From Channa striata (Eukaryota > Chordata > Actinopteri > Anabantiformes > Channidae), in assembly GCA_033026295.1 (NCBI GenBank), contig CM065177.1, positions 3,465,400-3,529,399 of the forward strand: a stretch of DNA of 64,000 nucleotides, read 5' to 3'. The position numbers and the translations under genes were made by a program. How positions within the stretch are numbered: position 1 is the first letter of the stretch; each line of letters opens with the position of its first letter. Of the stretch, positions 39,001 through 54,700 are shown one piece after another. Under the pieces are notes generated by a model. That model did no database searches. It saw only the letters and a list, made by a program, of their open reading frames with translations, and was not told the origin of the DNA.

Positions 39001-42000
39001 AAGAATATAAAAAGAAAGAAAGCCCAATAGATAATTCAATTAACTGACCAAACAGATGTTTTCTTTTGAATATTTTTAAAATATATTTATGTATCGACTG
39101 AGATAGGTTTATAATAATAATTAATAATTTTGTATAGGTTCAAGTAATTATCAAAATGGGAGTCTGTGGAATTATTGCAAATAACTACACATCATTTCAG
39201 TGGCATTTGATTTTCTGTACTATATTTGAGTACTTAAAAAAATCTGCATAATTGCTCATTTTTCATGATGATCTTTTACTAAAAAGTGCAACTTTATCAG
39301 TTTTCTGTTCTACTTTGTTGATTCTAATGGATAAATCTGAGTGTATGTTGTGGCGTTCATGCTATTGCTTCTTAATGGTGGCTGTCTTGACTTTATCCAC
39401 ATTTGTTATTTTAACTTTAACGCTTTACTGGAGAAACATTACAGGGTTTTCCATTTAGCTGGAGACTACTTTCCAGTCATTATGGCACCCTTGGGTACCT
39501 TTCATGTAATCTGCCATAAAAATAAAAAAAACTTCAGTGAATCACAGATATTAGTAAGGAGATGCATAATAAAAACAAACGGAGCTTGCTCTCTGCAGGT
39601 TATCCATCACACACGGATGAGGGAGCATAGTGTTACGCAGAACATTTACATCTTTGCAAGTGATTAAATTGTATATTTACAGTAATTTTGCACAAGTAAG
39701 ACATTATGCAGATGAAAAAATGATTTATTGGATTTCCTTAATTTAAGAGTTTAACCCAGGATAGTATATCTGTTGACATATGGAAAACCTATAGATGAGA
39801 TGTGAACCAGTTTAGCTCATTGGTGAAAGATGTGATAAATAGCAACTGTGAGCTCAGGCAACCTAATGTCCACATTCCTACTGTATGCAATAAAACTGCA
39901 CAATATTTTTTTGACAAATGTAATTGCATCTGGATCATGTTTTTAACAAAACCGCAAAGTTGGGGACGTGGATTAAACATTTTCAGCTCCTTCAAAACCT
40001 ATTTAGACTGTAAGAAGCCTGGGAAAGAAACAGTTGAGAGAGATCTCGCAAAACTTCTGTGAGATTAATTTTTGTGGGATCTCCCAAATTTTTTTATTAT
40101 AAATATAGCTCTGAGGCAACCATAGAGGGCATACGGACCTGGTTTGAATCGCCAGGCAGCGTCAGCCTTTGTGTGCGGGTGGGGTTTGCATGTTCTCCCT
40201 GTGCTTTTGCGGGTTTCCTCCAGTTTCCTCCCACAGACATTCCTGTTTGGTTAATGGCTGACTCTAAATTACCCATCGGCCTGAATATGAACTTGTGCAG
40301 AATGGGTGGACTTTTATTCTCATATTTTATTTTTTGTCGTTAAATTTTTGTTTGTCCAGTGAAGTGGCTACAAGCCTTCAGCCTGATCAGTATTTAATTA
40401 GTAGCTAGTTGAGTATAATAGGTGGTGATTATATTTGGCTCTGACATCAGGTTCGAGCTCCATGAGTCCTGGTCTTTCCTGCTGTTTTAGGCCATTTCTG
40501 TGATTTTTTGCGAGTTTGTTTGTTCAAAGGACTTGCCCGTAGCATTTTATCGAATAGGAACCAGCTAAAGTGTAGCCTTGAAGATTTACTAGATTCATCA
40601 TTTTCGTAGAAAGTCACCCCGAGAGTTCCCAGAGTGGTTTCTGTTTCCTGTCAGGCAAAGCCCTGTATCAGTAACTGAATTATATCTGGTGTACCTCAAG
40701 TGAGCCTACAGCCATAGTGAGGGCCTGCAGGACGATCGCAATATACACCATCACTCATTTGGAATCATCTGTGTCCGGTGAAGTCCCACAGGTGCAGCGG
40801 GGAGAGACTCTCTGTGTTCATCCACCCTCCATTCGTTTATCTGTTTATCTGTCTGTCCAGCTATGACTAGACCAGATACTCCCCCTATTTATCATGCTAC
40901 ACACGAGGCTTTTTATTAAATAATTATAAAGCCATTTTATTAAATAAAGAAGGAGAGACCTATATATTTGAAAATGGCAGCTGGGCAGCAGGGCATCCAA
41001 AATATTTTATGTAATTTATTCATTTAGCTTTTATTTTTGTTTGTTTTTTTACTTTTGTCTGTACAGGCCGAGAACTCTGCTCTGTCGATGGAAAACGACA
41101 ATCAGAGGAAGCAGTATGAACGCTGTCTGGATGAGGTGAGTCTTCCAACACTTTCCAGAATAAAAGTACAGTATGAGCACATCAGTGTGCCACTTTTTTG
41201 TTTAATCTGCAGAAAACACATAAATGAAAACAACTATTAGGTTCATAGATATGTCATTTTATGCCTGTAACTTCTAAAAAGTGAAAGTGTGATGAGAGGA
41301 TGGTTCATCCTGTTGCATGTCCGTGGAGTGGAGGAGGTGGAGGCAGGGTGCAGTTGGTCCCAATTCACATCAAACAGGAAGCACAACACATATCTGAAAC
41401 CTTTAGACATGTTTTGTCTAGTTTGTTTGATTTTTAGTGTGCAAAACTCAAAATGTAAAAACCAAAAGTGATGCTTGTTATGAGAGATGTTATGCCATAC
41501 AACTTGTGTACATGTAACTTGTGACTAAAGGCAGGAGATAATGTTATTTGCTTAATAGACAAACTTTTTCACATTTTTAAACTAGTGGCCAGTAGTTTCC
41601 TCCTACCTCCAGTTTTTATGCTAAGCCAGTCGAACCAAGCGGTGATTCGAGCTGTGTGTTTTATGCAAAGTAATGAGAGTGGTATCGATCTTCTCATTTT
41701 ATTCATGGGAGCGAGGGGAATAAAAAAACTGATCAAAATGTTGAATTATTGCTACCTTTAATGTGGTGTCCAGAATTGAAAACGAATATTAACTTACTGT
41801 CTGTGGATAAAGGAGTTTCACATAAACATGCAGAGGGTTCTCTGTAGTCCCGGGTCAAGCAGTGAACATGTCTAATTGAAGTGGACAGACACCCGAACCC
41901 TGGGTGATATGAGAACAAAAGCTGAAAGTGCGAGGTCCAACTCAGCAGTCTACCTGCTCTTCTTCTCTCTTCCTTTCTCCTTGACAACACTTTGATTGTC

Positions 42001-45000
42001 TCATCTCTCTCCCCGTCTATCCCCCATCTATCTCCAGCTGGCAAGGCCGCTGCACTTTATTTTTTTTTTTTTAGCTGGCTTCGTTAATGGGCTTGTTACC
42101 ATGGAGACTGCTGCCCATGAGAACTTCTATTCTGGTTGAGGACAGAATTTTCTGAGTTCCTTCTTTGGGATTAGTTTCTCTTCTGCTGTTTTTCAGTTCA
42201 TTATGCACATGAATCTTTTTTGGAGGCAAATCATTGGGAATGCTTTCTGCCATGGTCTGAATGAGCTGGGGCAAGTTGTTTTTATAGACAGATGAAAGAG
42301 GAGGTAGAAATATGTTTTTTATTCCAGTGTCAAGGTATAATGCATGCCTCTGGTTCATAAATCAAAATAAGCTGTGAAAAAGTGTGGCAGATTGTGCTGT
42401 TTTATAGGCACCACATGGAAACTTTTTTTAATAAAAATGTAGTCATAATAGAGAAGTTCAGTCAATCGCATCCTAATTATACCAGGAAAGCAAAGATTGT
42501 TTGACTATATCGTGGTTTATTTATGTGCTCTGGATATAGTTTGATACACTAACTGCAGGCAACTGCTGTGTGGTTTCACTAAATCTGTGGGCCTGTGATG
42601 CAATGTGCTGTCAATTTGTTCTCACAGCATCTTACATGCCTTTAGATTCTCTCTGATGGTGTTTGTACTGTGTCATTTCAAAGCCTCACAGAAAGATCCG
42701 AAAACTTTTTTAAAATAATGTCCACATTCATAAAACATTTTCAACTTTTCTTTTCACCCGTGTTTCTTCAAGGTGGCTAACCAAGTGGTGCAGGCCCTAC
42801 TCACGCAGAAGGTTTGTGCTTTTATCTCTACGTTGAGCTACTGTTCACCCAGTCACAGGAATGAGGATTGTTATGATGATGAGTTGTTGTATATCGTTTG
42901 TAAAATTGACTGAAGGAAAAGGTCATATAAAAAAACATTAGATTATGTGATCTGGATTGACACAACTTTAAAAAATAAAGTCTCGATTCCTCCTCGTGCC
43001 AACAGATATTAACTATGTTATAAAACAAATTTGCAGTTATCGCACTTATTTTCCTAACATCCTAACATTGTTTGAGTCAATCCAGTCCATAACATTTAGA
43101 AAGGAGTCATTGGGAAATGAAAATGCAGTCACTGTATTTACAGAATGATTTAATAAAACTGGTCACACTTCACCTTTCAGTAAACTTAAAATATCATACG
43201 CATTTAAAGACTGTGCATATGCACTTTATTACTTCTAAACTTTAAAATTACATCGGATGACGGATTCTGGTTTGCAACTCAAAATGCTAAGTGACTTGAC
43301 ATAGGAGAATAACAATAACTTGCTTTAAATTTAGTAAATATTAGGTCATGTTGATTTAAAGAACAAAATAGAGCAGAGCTTTCACAGATACGTCCACCTA
43401 TAGTGTAACGGCAAACTGGAATAGAAAATATATCGTTTCATTTTGATAAAAACTAATAAGAGTTAACAGTGGCAAACAGTGGCAATTGTGATACAAAAAG
43501 TGCAGCATTATGCTGGTCCAGTATTATCAGAGCCCACTGAAATATAATACTAAGAAGCAGACACGCATTTTGGCCAAATGTGCTTTTTTTTCAAATAAAA
43601 TTGTGGTTCTTTTTTGTTTGTTGTCAGCATTTTGGACCATACGCTGTGTAGTGCAGTGATAATTGTCATTTGAGTTTCACTAAATGGAGATGCTCATGTG
43701 GGTATCATGTCATGTGTCTATTTTAAGGCATTATTCCTTTTCTATACATGCGTTCATAAAATAAATACTTTATAAAACACATTTCAACAGTTTTACACTA
43801 AAAGCAAATATTCCTACAATGTAATGAGAGAGTTCAGTGTGATTCCATCGCACTGTGTTGACTGGACAGGTTTTTGAGCTCTGTCATGTGTGGATGTAGC
43901 ATCATGTGTTGTTCTCTGAAGCATGGCCCGTCAGTCCCACTTATCGGTTTATTTGTCTCTCTCTTGGGGGTTTCTAGGACTTGAAAGAGGAGTGTGTGAA
44001 GCTGCGGACTCGCGTGTTTGACTTGGAGCAGCAAAACCGCATACTGAGCGTGCTGTTTCAACAACGTGTCAAAATGTCCACGATCCCAGTCTCCCAGGTA
44101 GGAGCACATGGCCCAGCGGATCCAAACACACACTGACAGACTGCGCCTGCCCCAAGGCGGGCTGAATTTTTCATGAGCAGCGCTCCACTAAAGGTTACTA
44201 ACTTTAAAAAGCAACACAAAGAGAGAGACATCTACCCAGGGTGAAGTTCACTCAAACCGTTACAGTTTCACAAATGGAAATGGATTCATTTGCAGCTTTG
44301 ATTCTGCTGTTATCTATCTAGAGTTGATGGTGTCACACACACTTGCTAAAGTGCACTGGAGGTCATCAGATAAGCATTATACTGGCGTTACCGCCGTCAT
44401 CTTTTATGCTAATTACATCAGAATTTCGTGTAATGGTGAGCCAGACCTCTCATCCAGCTGCAGCAGCAAATTGACAAAAATCAAAGACGAAGCTGAACAT
44501 GTGTCTTTAATTGGAATCCAGTCAACAGTAGAGCTTTAGAGATAATTGGTTGAAACTCTCGTCTTGTTAGATTTCCTCATTGTTAGAGGGCTCATTGTTC
44601 CTCACTGCATGCACTGAGATTTATACCACTTATTGCATAAAATCTGATTTATTGATTTAATTTGCAGAAGTACTTTAATAGTTGCTACTACTAGATGATC
44701 CCAGAGATACAGAAATTATAATCCAACTTCATACAGGAACTAAAATACTATTTCTGTATGTTTTGTTAATTTTCCACATCTGTGATTTGATGTGCATTTC
44801 CTCAGCTCGCAGCTGTTTCTAGATTTCAGGCCATAAGGTCCGTAAAGATTCATAAAGAGATGTCAGGGATTTTGCATGATGTACAACTTTATTTCTGTTG
44901 TTGTAAAACTCTCTGTGTGACCTGGACGGCAAAAACTTCACATTCAGTGAGACAAGATGCCATGTTGCTTTGTGCTCAGTGTGTCAATAGACAAGTGAGC

Positions 45001-45717
45001 TTTTCGTTTTCATTTTGTTTCATATTGTGGTTCTTAGATCGGTTTCTTCTCTTGCCAGCACACCGCTGTATGTGCCAGGGGCTGGAGTTAGTGTTGAGTT
45101 ACTCTTTAAGGTTAAATTTGAACAATTTCCATATCCAATCACTGAAATTGGCAGGCGAATCATATAATTTGGCCCCTTGTTCCCCAAAGGTTAACGAGGT
45201 CATTTTTACTACAATGTTGTTTATTTTAGTGATGTATTTCCATAAGCCTAACGCCGAGTACTTTTATTAAAGCTGGTGTGTTTCCCAATTATTCTGCTCA
45301 CCTTTTCGTTGAAGAGCTGACGTGTGGTATCTGCTTTACTGAGCCAACTACGACTTTAGTTTTAGCAAGACTCTAAAAAAAACCCACGGTTTCCGTGGTG
45401 TCAATAACAGTCTCTGAATTGTTGCCGACAATTTAGTTTCTTATTATGTGTTGCCTAAATTTTGTGATTACATTTTGAGGGCTGTAATCCTTCGTGGCAG
45501 AAAACGCCTTGATTAGGGATTTTGGTTTTCAGATATGTCACTGAGACAATAATGGGCAATGTCAGGTAGTTCATTCAATGCTGATGAAAGAGTTTAAGAG
45601 CAGCAGAAATCAGAGCAATTAGTGCTCAAGGAAACTCGGATACAAAACTTTAGTTTAAACTAAATCAAACATCAGTTTTTGCCTTTTCACCCATGTTCAT
45701 GTAACTCTATTTATCAC

Positions 45718-45748
<31 letters not shown>

Positions 45749-48700
45749 TTTAATAAATGTCCCGTTCCGCCATTGAACAGGTCACGGTAACCCAGCAACT
45801 GCAATTTTTCTCTTCCATCTTTATTTCAACAGCTATAACATGCGATATGAAAGCACCCTGTAAAGTTTAATTTTCATTTAACCTTTTTCCTTTGATCCTT
45901 ATACTGTCTGATACTTTTTTATATATTTCTTCAGAGTGTTTGGAGGCTTGTTTATATAACCTTGCTGACGGGCTTGATTTGGCTGCTTTAGTGTCAGTGT
46001 CTAACAATAATGAGACAGCTCTGCTCTGATGCTGCATGCCACCGGCTGCATATCCATATTTTAAATTTATCAGATCCATTTGGATCTGAAGTCCGTTCCA
46101 AGTGAGTATGGTGAGCTGGGTCACGCTTTCTAGCCATTCGCAGAACTAGTAAATTTATGAGGTGTAAAGAAGTAATAAACTAAGAGTTACAAAACAGGAA
46201 ATGAATTACGATGTAAACATGTGTCCTATAATAAAGCCTAGTTTAAAAATCAGGAAGGCCATGAATAATGAATGGAGGATTAGATTCTTGATGGACAGGC
46301 TGTTTTCTTTTATTCTGAACTTAACTTTGAAAAACAAAAACCTCGAATCGGATGGTTGAGCCCAGCTTGTTAGCCCTTCCTTTCACTTCTACATTTTAAA
46401 ACGGCGTAAGCAGTAATTGACAGAAATGTTGGGTTAGAGGACTGCAATGAGGATCCATCACTGTCATTATAACAGCGGGAATTACACATGCTTGTTAAAT
46501 CCAATATTCATGGCTGCATCTGCAAACAGTGGGCTGCTTGTACTTCTCAATCTAAAGAGGTGTTTGTCTTTGGGATGTTAGTGTACAGCCCTCAGTCCAT
46601 GAGATGACAAGGACTAAAGTACAGACTACATTTGAATACATTACATGTAAATACTGTGGATCAGTCGAGGGTAAATACTTTTTGTCAATTTGTGTTTTGT
46701 TTCATCCACATTTACAGTGATTTGTTTTCGTTTTATGCACATTTTTCCAGATTTCTGGGTTTACACAAAGCCTCCAACTTTAACATGCTCCACTGGATTG
46801 ACTAAAAACAGTGGCAGATGAAAACCTTACGTGTGTGCACTAGTGAGCAGACTGCAATATTCCTCCAATCACCACACAAACATAAATGCCATATTTCCAT
46901 AATATTTTCCAATTGGTTTTCCATCATTTGGGGTTTGAATGGCATTTTTGTAATTACAGCGTTTGGTTGAGTCCTCCTCATCAGGAAAGGGTTGTTGGCA
47001 TCCACCTAGAATTAGTCTTCTCACTCCTAATAATCATATAATCCTGGTGTTTGGGTGACACATTGTCCAGCTGAGGCTGTCTGGAAGATGAGTCAAGGCA
47101 ACTGAAGAACTTGTAGAACTCAGCTTTCTTTGGTAATGGAGAAACCCGGCAGCTGCAGCTTGGTTGGTAAGGCAGTCATTCACGGACCGCGGGGTCAGTG
47201 GTTTGATCCCCGGTCCGTCGCTATGTGTCGACTGAACCCCAAGTCTGGTGGGTCAGTGGCATCTGTGTGTGAGTGCGTGTGTGAACGGGTGAATGAGAAG
47301 CTACATTGTAAAGCGTTTATAAGCGGGTATTTACCATTAATCCAGTGTTTACTGGAAATCTGCGTATATGTGCAGCGACGGAGTAACCTTGATTTCTCCT
47401 CCTCTAGAATTATTAGCCTGGCAGTGACAGAAAATGCAGCTTTCGGACTTTTCTATTTTGTGTGTGTCTGCGTGTTACAGCAGAGTGACAGGAGAAAAAA
47501 AGGGGGAGACACATACAGCCGGTCCAAAACAGGAACTGTCTGCATGTCAAAAATCCAGAGGGGAAGGACACTTGTATTTGTGTTAGTTAAATTTTCCTGG
47601 AGACTTGTTTTGAAAATGAGGCGGCATCGTCCCATTAACGATCTCTCCTTGTCCCGTCTGCAGCTTTTTGTTATGCACATGCACAGTTTAGAAATACATC
47701 ACAAAGAATTCAGCCTGGGGAATTCAGGTTTTCCTGATTCCATACACCAGCTTGCCTGTTTACATGACAGTAAAGAAATCAGCGACTGTAACCTGGTTCC
47801 TTAAGTCCATGTACGGACACTGTCACCGAAAGGCTTCATTCTGTCTGACCGAGTGGCTCAGAGAATCAGGCCTGTGGAGCTGTTACAGTTAGTTACTGAC
47901 ATGTGATGGTCATTCTGCTTTGCTTTCACGTGTTGTTGGAGGGACATGGGTTGAAGTGTGAACGACTGTGAAACCTGCTCCAGAGTGATTAAAGATCTGC
48001 TTAGTAAGTTGGGTTGTAGGTGGTGGTTCAGCGTCTTGCTCCAGGACACAAAAGGACACGTCAACATGTGACCGAGGAGCCGGGGATCAAACCAACAACT
48101 GTGGGACTTTTGAACCACCACGTTAATGATTGTGCCACAGGCCACCTCCTCTGTCAAATAAGGGTCCGTTTAATTCGATAAACTCTATTGGAGGAAGCAC
48201 GGAAGCCATTACTCGTTGAAAACTACACCTGCTGTATGCACAGTACCGTGAGCCACATAGACTAGCTGGACAATTTACAAACTTGTCTTGTCTTCAGTGT
48301 CAGTTGGTAGAGACGTGGTCCATGAATTGCAGGTCCGTGGTTTTTAATCCCTAGTTTCCAGCTTCCTTTGTCCTCTAAAATCTTGGATCTGCTGAATTAC
48401 AGCTTTACATTTTAAACTAAAGCTTTTAATGAAGGGTTTAAGTGTTATGTTTTACAGTTGACTCCTGACAGCCAACACATACTTTAGGGCATTAATGGAA
48501 AATGTATCTGATAAACAAAATGTGTATTTATATGCATTTCTTTTCTTTATCTTGGGCAAAACCAAATGACTAAATATAAATGTAAAACTGAAACCTAGAC
48601 ACATAATTAGACTTGATTGGAGCCCTGGTAGAATTTCACACAAAACTTTTCTCAACTACTAAAATCCTAATGATGTGACTCATCTGTCTTTTGCAGAGAG

Positions 48701-51700
48701 TCTGGTCTCTAAAGGTCTCGTTGGATTGTTGGGGTTCTTAGCATGATTCCTCTCCTCTGACAAACTTACATTCTTACGTATTCAGGGGACTGGTTTTCTA
48801 TCAGCGGTAGCTACACGGAAAGTCTAGGAATTCCCACACCGGGTCGTTAAGTATGCCGTGGATCTAGCAGAGCAGGAAATGCTGCCCTTCATCTTTAACC
48901 TTTTCTGTAAAGGTCAAACTTGCACAAGAGAGATTCTGTCTTTGTAGGTGAACAGAATGTATCACTGCAGAGATGCTCAGCTGCTTCCGCTGGAAATGAG
49001 GCTTGTGTGTGCACACACATTTTTCCTTAGAAAAAAATGAAATGCAGTGTCATTTTTAATATTTCCAACATCAGCTTTAATTGGCCATTTTTTGGTCAGA
49101 TTTGAAACTTATTTCATAGTTGAAACCATTTAGAGAGTATGTATTGTTTAATGGAACCTTTGCTATTTGCTACACTCTTCAGAAAGGAGAGACAAATTCA
49201 AAGGAGTTTCTTTTGATTAAACACTGTGTGTCCTGAATAAATAGTGATTAAAATTGTTATTAGATCTTACTCAGGCTGTAAAATAGACTTTCTTGTTCTC
49301 CATTTGTTAGTTTGGATGGTGAATTTAAAATCCTACCAACTAATTTCACTGTTTCACCAGGCAAGATCAATCTTTTTAGCATAAAAATGTAGCATAAAAA
49401 TTCATAACATTAATAACCCGACATCGCTGGCAGCATGAGGAAAACAACCTTTTATGTGCCAAATGCTTAGGCTTTGATTCACTAATGCAGCATTCCCACA
49501 TATCCAAGAGGCTGCATTAGTAGTGTAAGATAATTATCTTAGGCCTAAAGCTTGAATAATAACCACTGTTTTTGTATTTGTCTTCACTCAAGTCACAAAC
49601 AAAAGAACAAAGCTTAGATGTAAATCATTGATTTCCACATTTTGGCTATTTTGAATGTTGTCTTCTGGAGAAAAGTTACATTTACATGTAGTTTTGACTA
49701 ATGGATCAATTGAGAGGTTTTAAGGGGAATTTATAGGCAAGGCTACATATGACATACTTTGTTCATATGACAAAATATGAATTTAAATGTCCTCTTAAAC
49801 TAATGTACTGCACTTATAATATGAGCTTGTGTGTGTGGATCTTTTTAGCCACATTTTAGCCATCCCAGTTCGATTGTATTTGGGGTTTCTTTTGCAAACA
49901 TTGTTTAAATGCATCTTATATTTGTTTAAATTACACGATGGTCTCTAATGAATTTATACGACACTCCCCGTGACACACAACAAAGACAGACCATATGATG
50001 GATGATACACTGCATCAATATGTAGATGGAAATAGTGTATTCACATCCATCCATCCATTATCTCCAACTGCTTATCCTGTTCAGTGTGGTAGGGGGCTGG
50101 AACTCCAGTTGTTTTTGTAAACAAAATTAGCAAAATTTCCTCCTCCATAAATCTGGGAAAACATCAAATAAGTAAAAACATTTTGTTTTCCTGAAACATC
50201 TTTATATGCTGAACACGTTCAATGTGCCAGACCTTGAACAAAACGTGGGGTCGTCGTTCTTCACGAACTCCTCACCCTTAAAACCCTGCTGGAGCCCAGA
50301 CTCTGAGACCAGATGAGCAGCAGGATTACTGCAACCAAAGATCGTGGCCTTTGCTCTTCTACAAAACGGGAGGAAAGAGTCAAAAATCCATTAGACTCCA
50401 CACTATGTTATAATAGCCACAGAGAGTACTTGAAAAAAATGGAACTGGTCATTTCATTCTGCTCACTGATGGGAACAATCAGTAAGGAAGGAGAACATGA
50501 CCAGTGATAGAGGATTTTGATATTGGAGACACACTTGTCAGTTTGCCAGAGAGAACAAAAGTAATTATGTATGAATTACTGAAACGGAAAAATTGTTTTT
50601 CAATGCAAGTCATGCTTGTTAGGTTACTTAATCACTGTGACAGCACACCTGTTCCCAGTCAGGATGACTGACTGTAAGCACGGCTACAGCAAGAGGCACG
50701 AGTTTATGAGAGAGAGACATGAGAAAAATGTCCAAGTGTTTACTGTTCTGTTTAAAATAGCACAGTTGCCAATCATTTTCAATGGAAAGTAACTCAAAAG
50801 AACAGAATAAGTCACTAAATGATGTGCCATGTGCTAATTTGTGTATTCATGATGTCATGCCATGTTTACTGTATTTCCATAAAACAAAAAGGTTAAAATT
50901 ATGTTTATATCATTATTTTTAGCTGTTACAATCACATTAGTTTACCTCAGAAGTTTAATTTGGACGTGGCTGCTGCATTACAGGTTACCAGTTCTCGTCA
51001 GTTCTAGCCGCTGTATGAAACCATACACCACACGTTAATTTTCCAAAACAAATGCATACACAGCATATCCACTGACATAAGTTGGACAAAAAGTTGGACA
51101 ACACAGAAGTTTGTAAAACAACTTCACCCCACTGACAAAAACAGCAGCTCTGGTGGATTTTGATGTTGGGGCTTCTCAGGTTTTCTGCAGAAAATGTCGT
51201 GCATATGACATGCTATTTTCCAGTTAAAATTAACTTTCTAAAAAAAAAAAAAGACAAGAAGTTTACTGGGAGAACAATGTTATTTGTCCAAAAACACAGT
51301 GAGCAAACTGAGCGCTGTCACATTTTTGTGACTTTCTTCAGGAAAACCACTTAATGTTGGCCCCAAAAGTCGGTCGATTGTGTGGCTGTCACTAAAGAAC
51401 ATACATAGCTAATATCTATCCAGATGTTGTTGGGAACACTGCAATCAAAAGCTGTATGACATGTCAGTGAGACAGCACAGATACTGTACAATACTCACAT
51501 TATTACCAAAGTCTGAACAGAAGGGCATCAAACAACTTTAAAATTGTTTAAAAATGTTCTCCACATTTTGCCAACTTAAACTATAATGGCCAAGAGCCAC
51601 TTCATTGACTAACTAGTTTATGATGTTTACACATAACAGTATTTTATTTCGACATGCATTTCAGGCAGCTGATTATCCTGTGTGTGCTGCTATGTTGTGT

Positions 51701-54700
51701 TGTGATCCTCTTTGTCTGTCCCCTCTGATTTTCCCCGTCACTATTTGTTCCATGGAGCCACCTGTAGCTGCGAGGTTTTGAACAGTGTCTCTCTCCACCA
51801 GTAAACTTCCTGGGAGGCTGGATTGAAAGAATAAGGCAAATGTAAAATACAGTTTCACTCTTTGAAGTTCTTCAAACAGCATTTGCTTTGCTTTAGCTGC
51901 ATGTGAATTAATTTAAACAGTCAGTTCTTTTAACCCTGTTTGAATTGTCTGAAAAATCATTTGCTTTTTGGGAGGACAAAGGTAAAACAACATCTAGATG
52001 TTTGGTTTTTCTGATTGAGAAAACGTCAGTTTGCTCACTGGCATTATCTCTCTTGAAATATCATTCTTTTATATCCTTAATTAACGTTTCTATTTCTAAC
52101 AACAGTTATTAATTTCATGCATTGTTATCATTTGTCTTTATTATACAAGTATTACCAGACTCCATGACGCTTTGTGCTGTACTGGAGCTGCACACCTGAC
52201 CAGGCTCATCGAGTTATTGCCTGCTGGTTTCCTCCCTTTTCCTCCTGTTTTTCTCCTTTTCTGTGGTCTGACACCAAAGTGAACAGCAGTGTGTGTAGTC
52301 AGAGCCCAGCCCAGGAGCAGCAGTGAGGAAGGAGGGCAGAGGACGTGGATGTGACATGAAAAAAACTGGAGATAGGACAGCAAAGTGTAGATGAGCAGGA
52401 AATGTTAATGACCGGCAGCTTGGAGACAAGGGCGGTGGATGAGATGTTGTTAGCGGACGATAGTGTGTGAGATGATGGCACCGCTTTCCCAGATAAGAGT
52501 GGAGCAAACGGTGGCGTGAGGAGCGAGTGAGTGAGTGTAACCTTGCTTTGGGCTGCTCACTGGGATGCATGGACGAATTTTGATGAGATTGTAAAACTTA
52601 AAGTGAACTCAGACGTCCATTGTCCTTGTGTCTAAACGGTCTGCCAGCTCGCAGGCTGGCTCATTGCAGTGGATGTGAAAATGCCTCAATAACAAATTAC
52701 CAGGTTAGAATCCAGGACATGTCATTACTTCATGCTTTGGCCACTTTTAGTAACCAAAAAAAAAAGATAAAAACTGTACTGTAATATTTCTGAAAAGTAA
52801 AAAGATAAGGCTGGTTATGGTCACTGAATCCCATTAGTAGCTCCATATCATCCTTCAAATATGATGTGGCCTCTTATTATATTTGTGTAGACCCAACTAA
52901 AAGTTGGTAACTCCCTGGTTCCCTTGATGAAAAGTCATTAAGATTTTCTATTGGTTTATGAATTAATGCGGAAAACAAACTCAGAACATAATAACAGTTT
53001 ATGATACTCAGAGCATAAACACAATTTTTATCATTTTTCTGAACCCTAAATAAATTCATCACCCCGGTAAAAGCTATATTAGGTTATAAATAAACTACAC
53101 CACAGTCATTTAACCTCTTTTACCAAAGATAGTGACACGTTATAGCTAATAATTGACAGTATATATACTGAGAGAGGCCACACAGTTGTGAAGATGGATT
53201 AGTCCTTAGACGAGTCTGTTCAGCATGATGTTTGATGATCCCTCTGTCTCATTAAGCCACTTGTTAGGATCCGTCTTTTTAAGACACAAACCTCAAAGAA
53301 AAGTTCAAGTGGGTGATGAATTTTCAGTTGCTAAAGACCTTTTTAAGAAACTTGGGAAATTACAATACAAACACATCAAGGACTTTTTTTTTTCTTTGGC
53401 TAATGCAGAATTATTGTTCAACATAGGACAAATCTAAAATAGGCTTAATTTGTGGTTTTCTAAAATAAACAGAACAAATATTCAGACAGCACCCCCACCT
53501 AACATTTGGTTGGGATATCACTTACCAAATTATAGGATAAGATTTGATCATCATCCTGTTGAAACGACCAATTATGTCCAAGATTCAACCATCTAGATTA
53601 TAGTTTGAGTTTATACTGAAATATTCCTGTATTCCCTGTCCTCAATTATTCCAGCCCTTCTTTGCAGTGCACCAGGTCTACTAGCAGCAAACCAGCCTCA
53701 GAGCATGATGCTCATCTGACCACAAACTTTCCTTCAGGTTTATGGTTATGTTAGGAGACATGAGGCTTGGCTAATTAAATAATCTTAAAACATTCAGGAC
53801 CATTGAGCTAATAATCTGATGCCATGTTGACCTCAGAAATTTGCATATAAAACAAACCCTGTGTTATTAAAGATGTATGTGTGTCCAATCATTTGGCCTC
53901 AGCAGGAAGAAAAGCTTTTACACATATCTTTTACATAAACCAATAAAAGCCCAATATTGCCATGGCGGTCATACGCAGCATACAATGAGTGTTTGTAACC
54001 GTTTGACCACACCAGTGCCTCAGAGTTCGGCTGTTGTCCAAAAACTTATAAAAACACAGTGATGAGCCATGCTGAGAAACTCTGGGCCCTGTGCGACATG
54101 TTCCTTTACTGCTATGAACACGTGCAGCGTTTTAATCTACAACCGAGGAGCTTCGATTGCTCCTCTTTGAGCAATAGTTTGCTAAAACTGCAGGAAACTT
54201 GTTTTGTGTTTTGGGAATCTACTGAGCTTTTTAACATAGCTATATAACTATGACCCATTTTTAAATAATGTTCTCTAGTAAAAGTGAATAGTCTTTGGCC
54301 TTGGGAGAAACAAACATAAAAACAAATATACAGTATGCAATAATTTATGGTTACATACTGACTTACAGCCTGTTTGGGGTAAACAGCATTTCAATAACTC
54401 TGGTAGCAGAAAACACAATGCAGCGTTTTATGTAAAGCTCTAAGCACCGTGTCTGTTGAAAACTTAGCACTGCTTATCATGTGGCTGATGCGGTGGGCCT
54501 CAGCAGGGACAGAGAGACTGGTCAGAATTGAAAGAACGATGGAAGCATCAAAATACAGAAATTACAGAAAGAAAAAACGGATTCAGAGACAAGGGGGGGG
54601 TTAACGTTTTAGTAAGAGCGAGATCAAAAGCAAACCTCTGAATGTGAGTGGCCCAACTAAATACCAGACTTAAACAACCCCGAACATTTGTAGAGAGATT

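Noticed and set aside
47140..47215. A functional tRNA gene
   Set aside because: A- and B-box-like words are present, but no cloverleaf or anticodon arm is credible and the tail is that of a dispersed repeat.
47130..47804. 224-codon open frame, among the longest in the window outside nckap5
   Set aside because: It runs through a SINE-like head and a MITE copy, has no recognisable domain, and its length comes from repeat sequence.
52214..52570. 118-codon minus-strand frame
   Set aside because: Low-complexity Ser/Pro/His composition, overlapping alternatives, no homology recognised and no splice context; it is inside the nckap5 intron.
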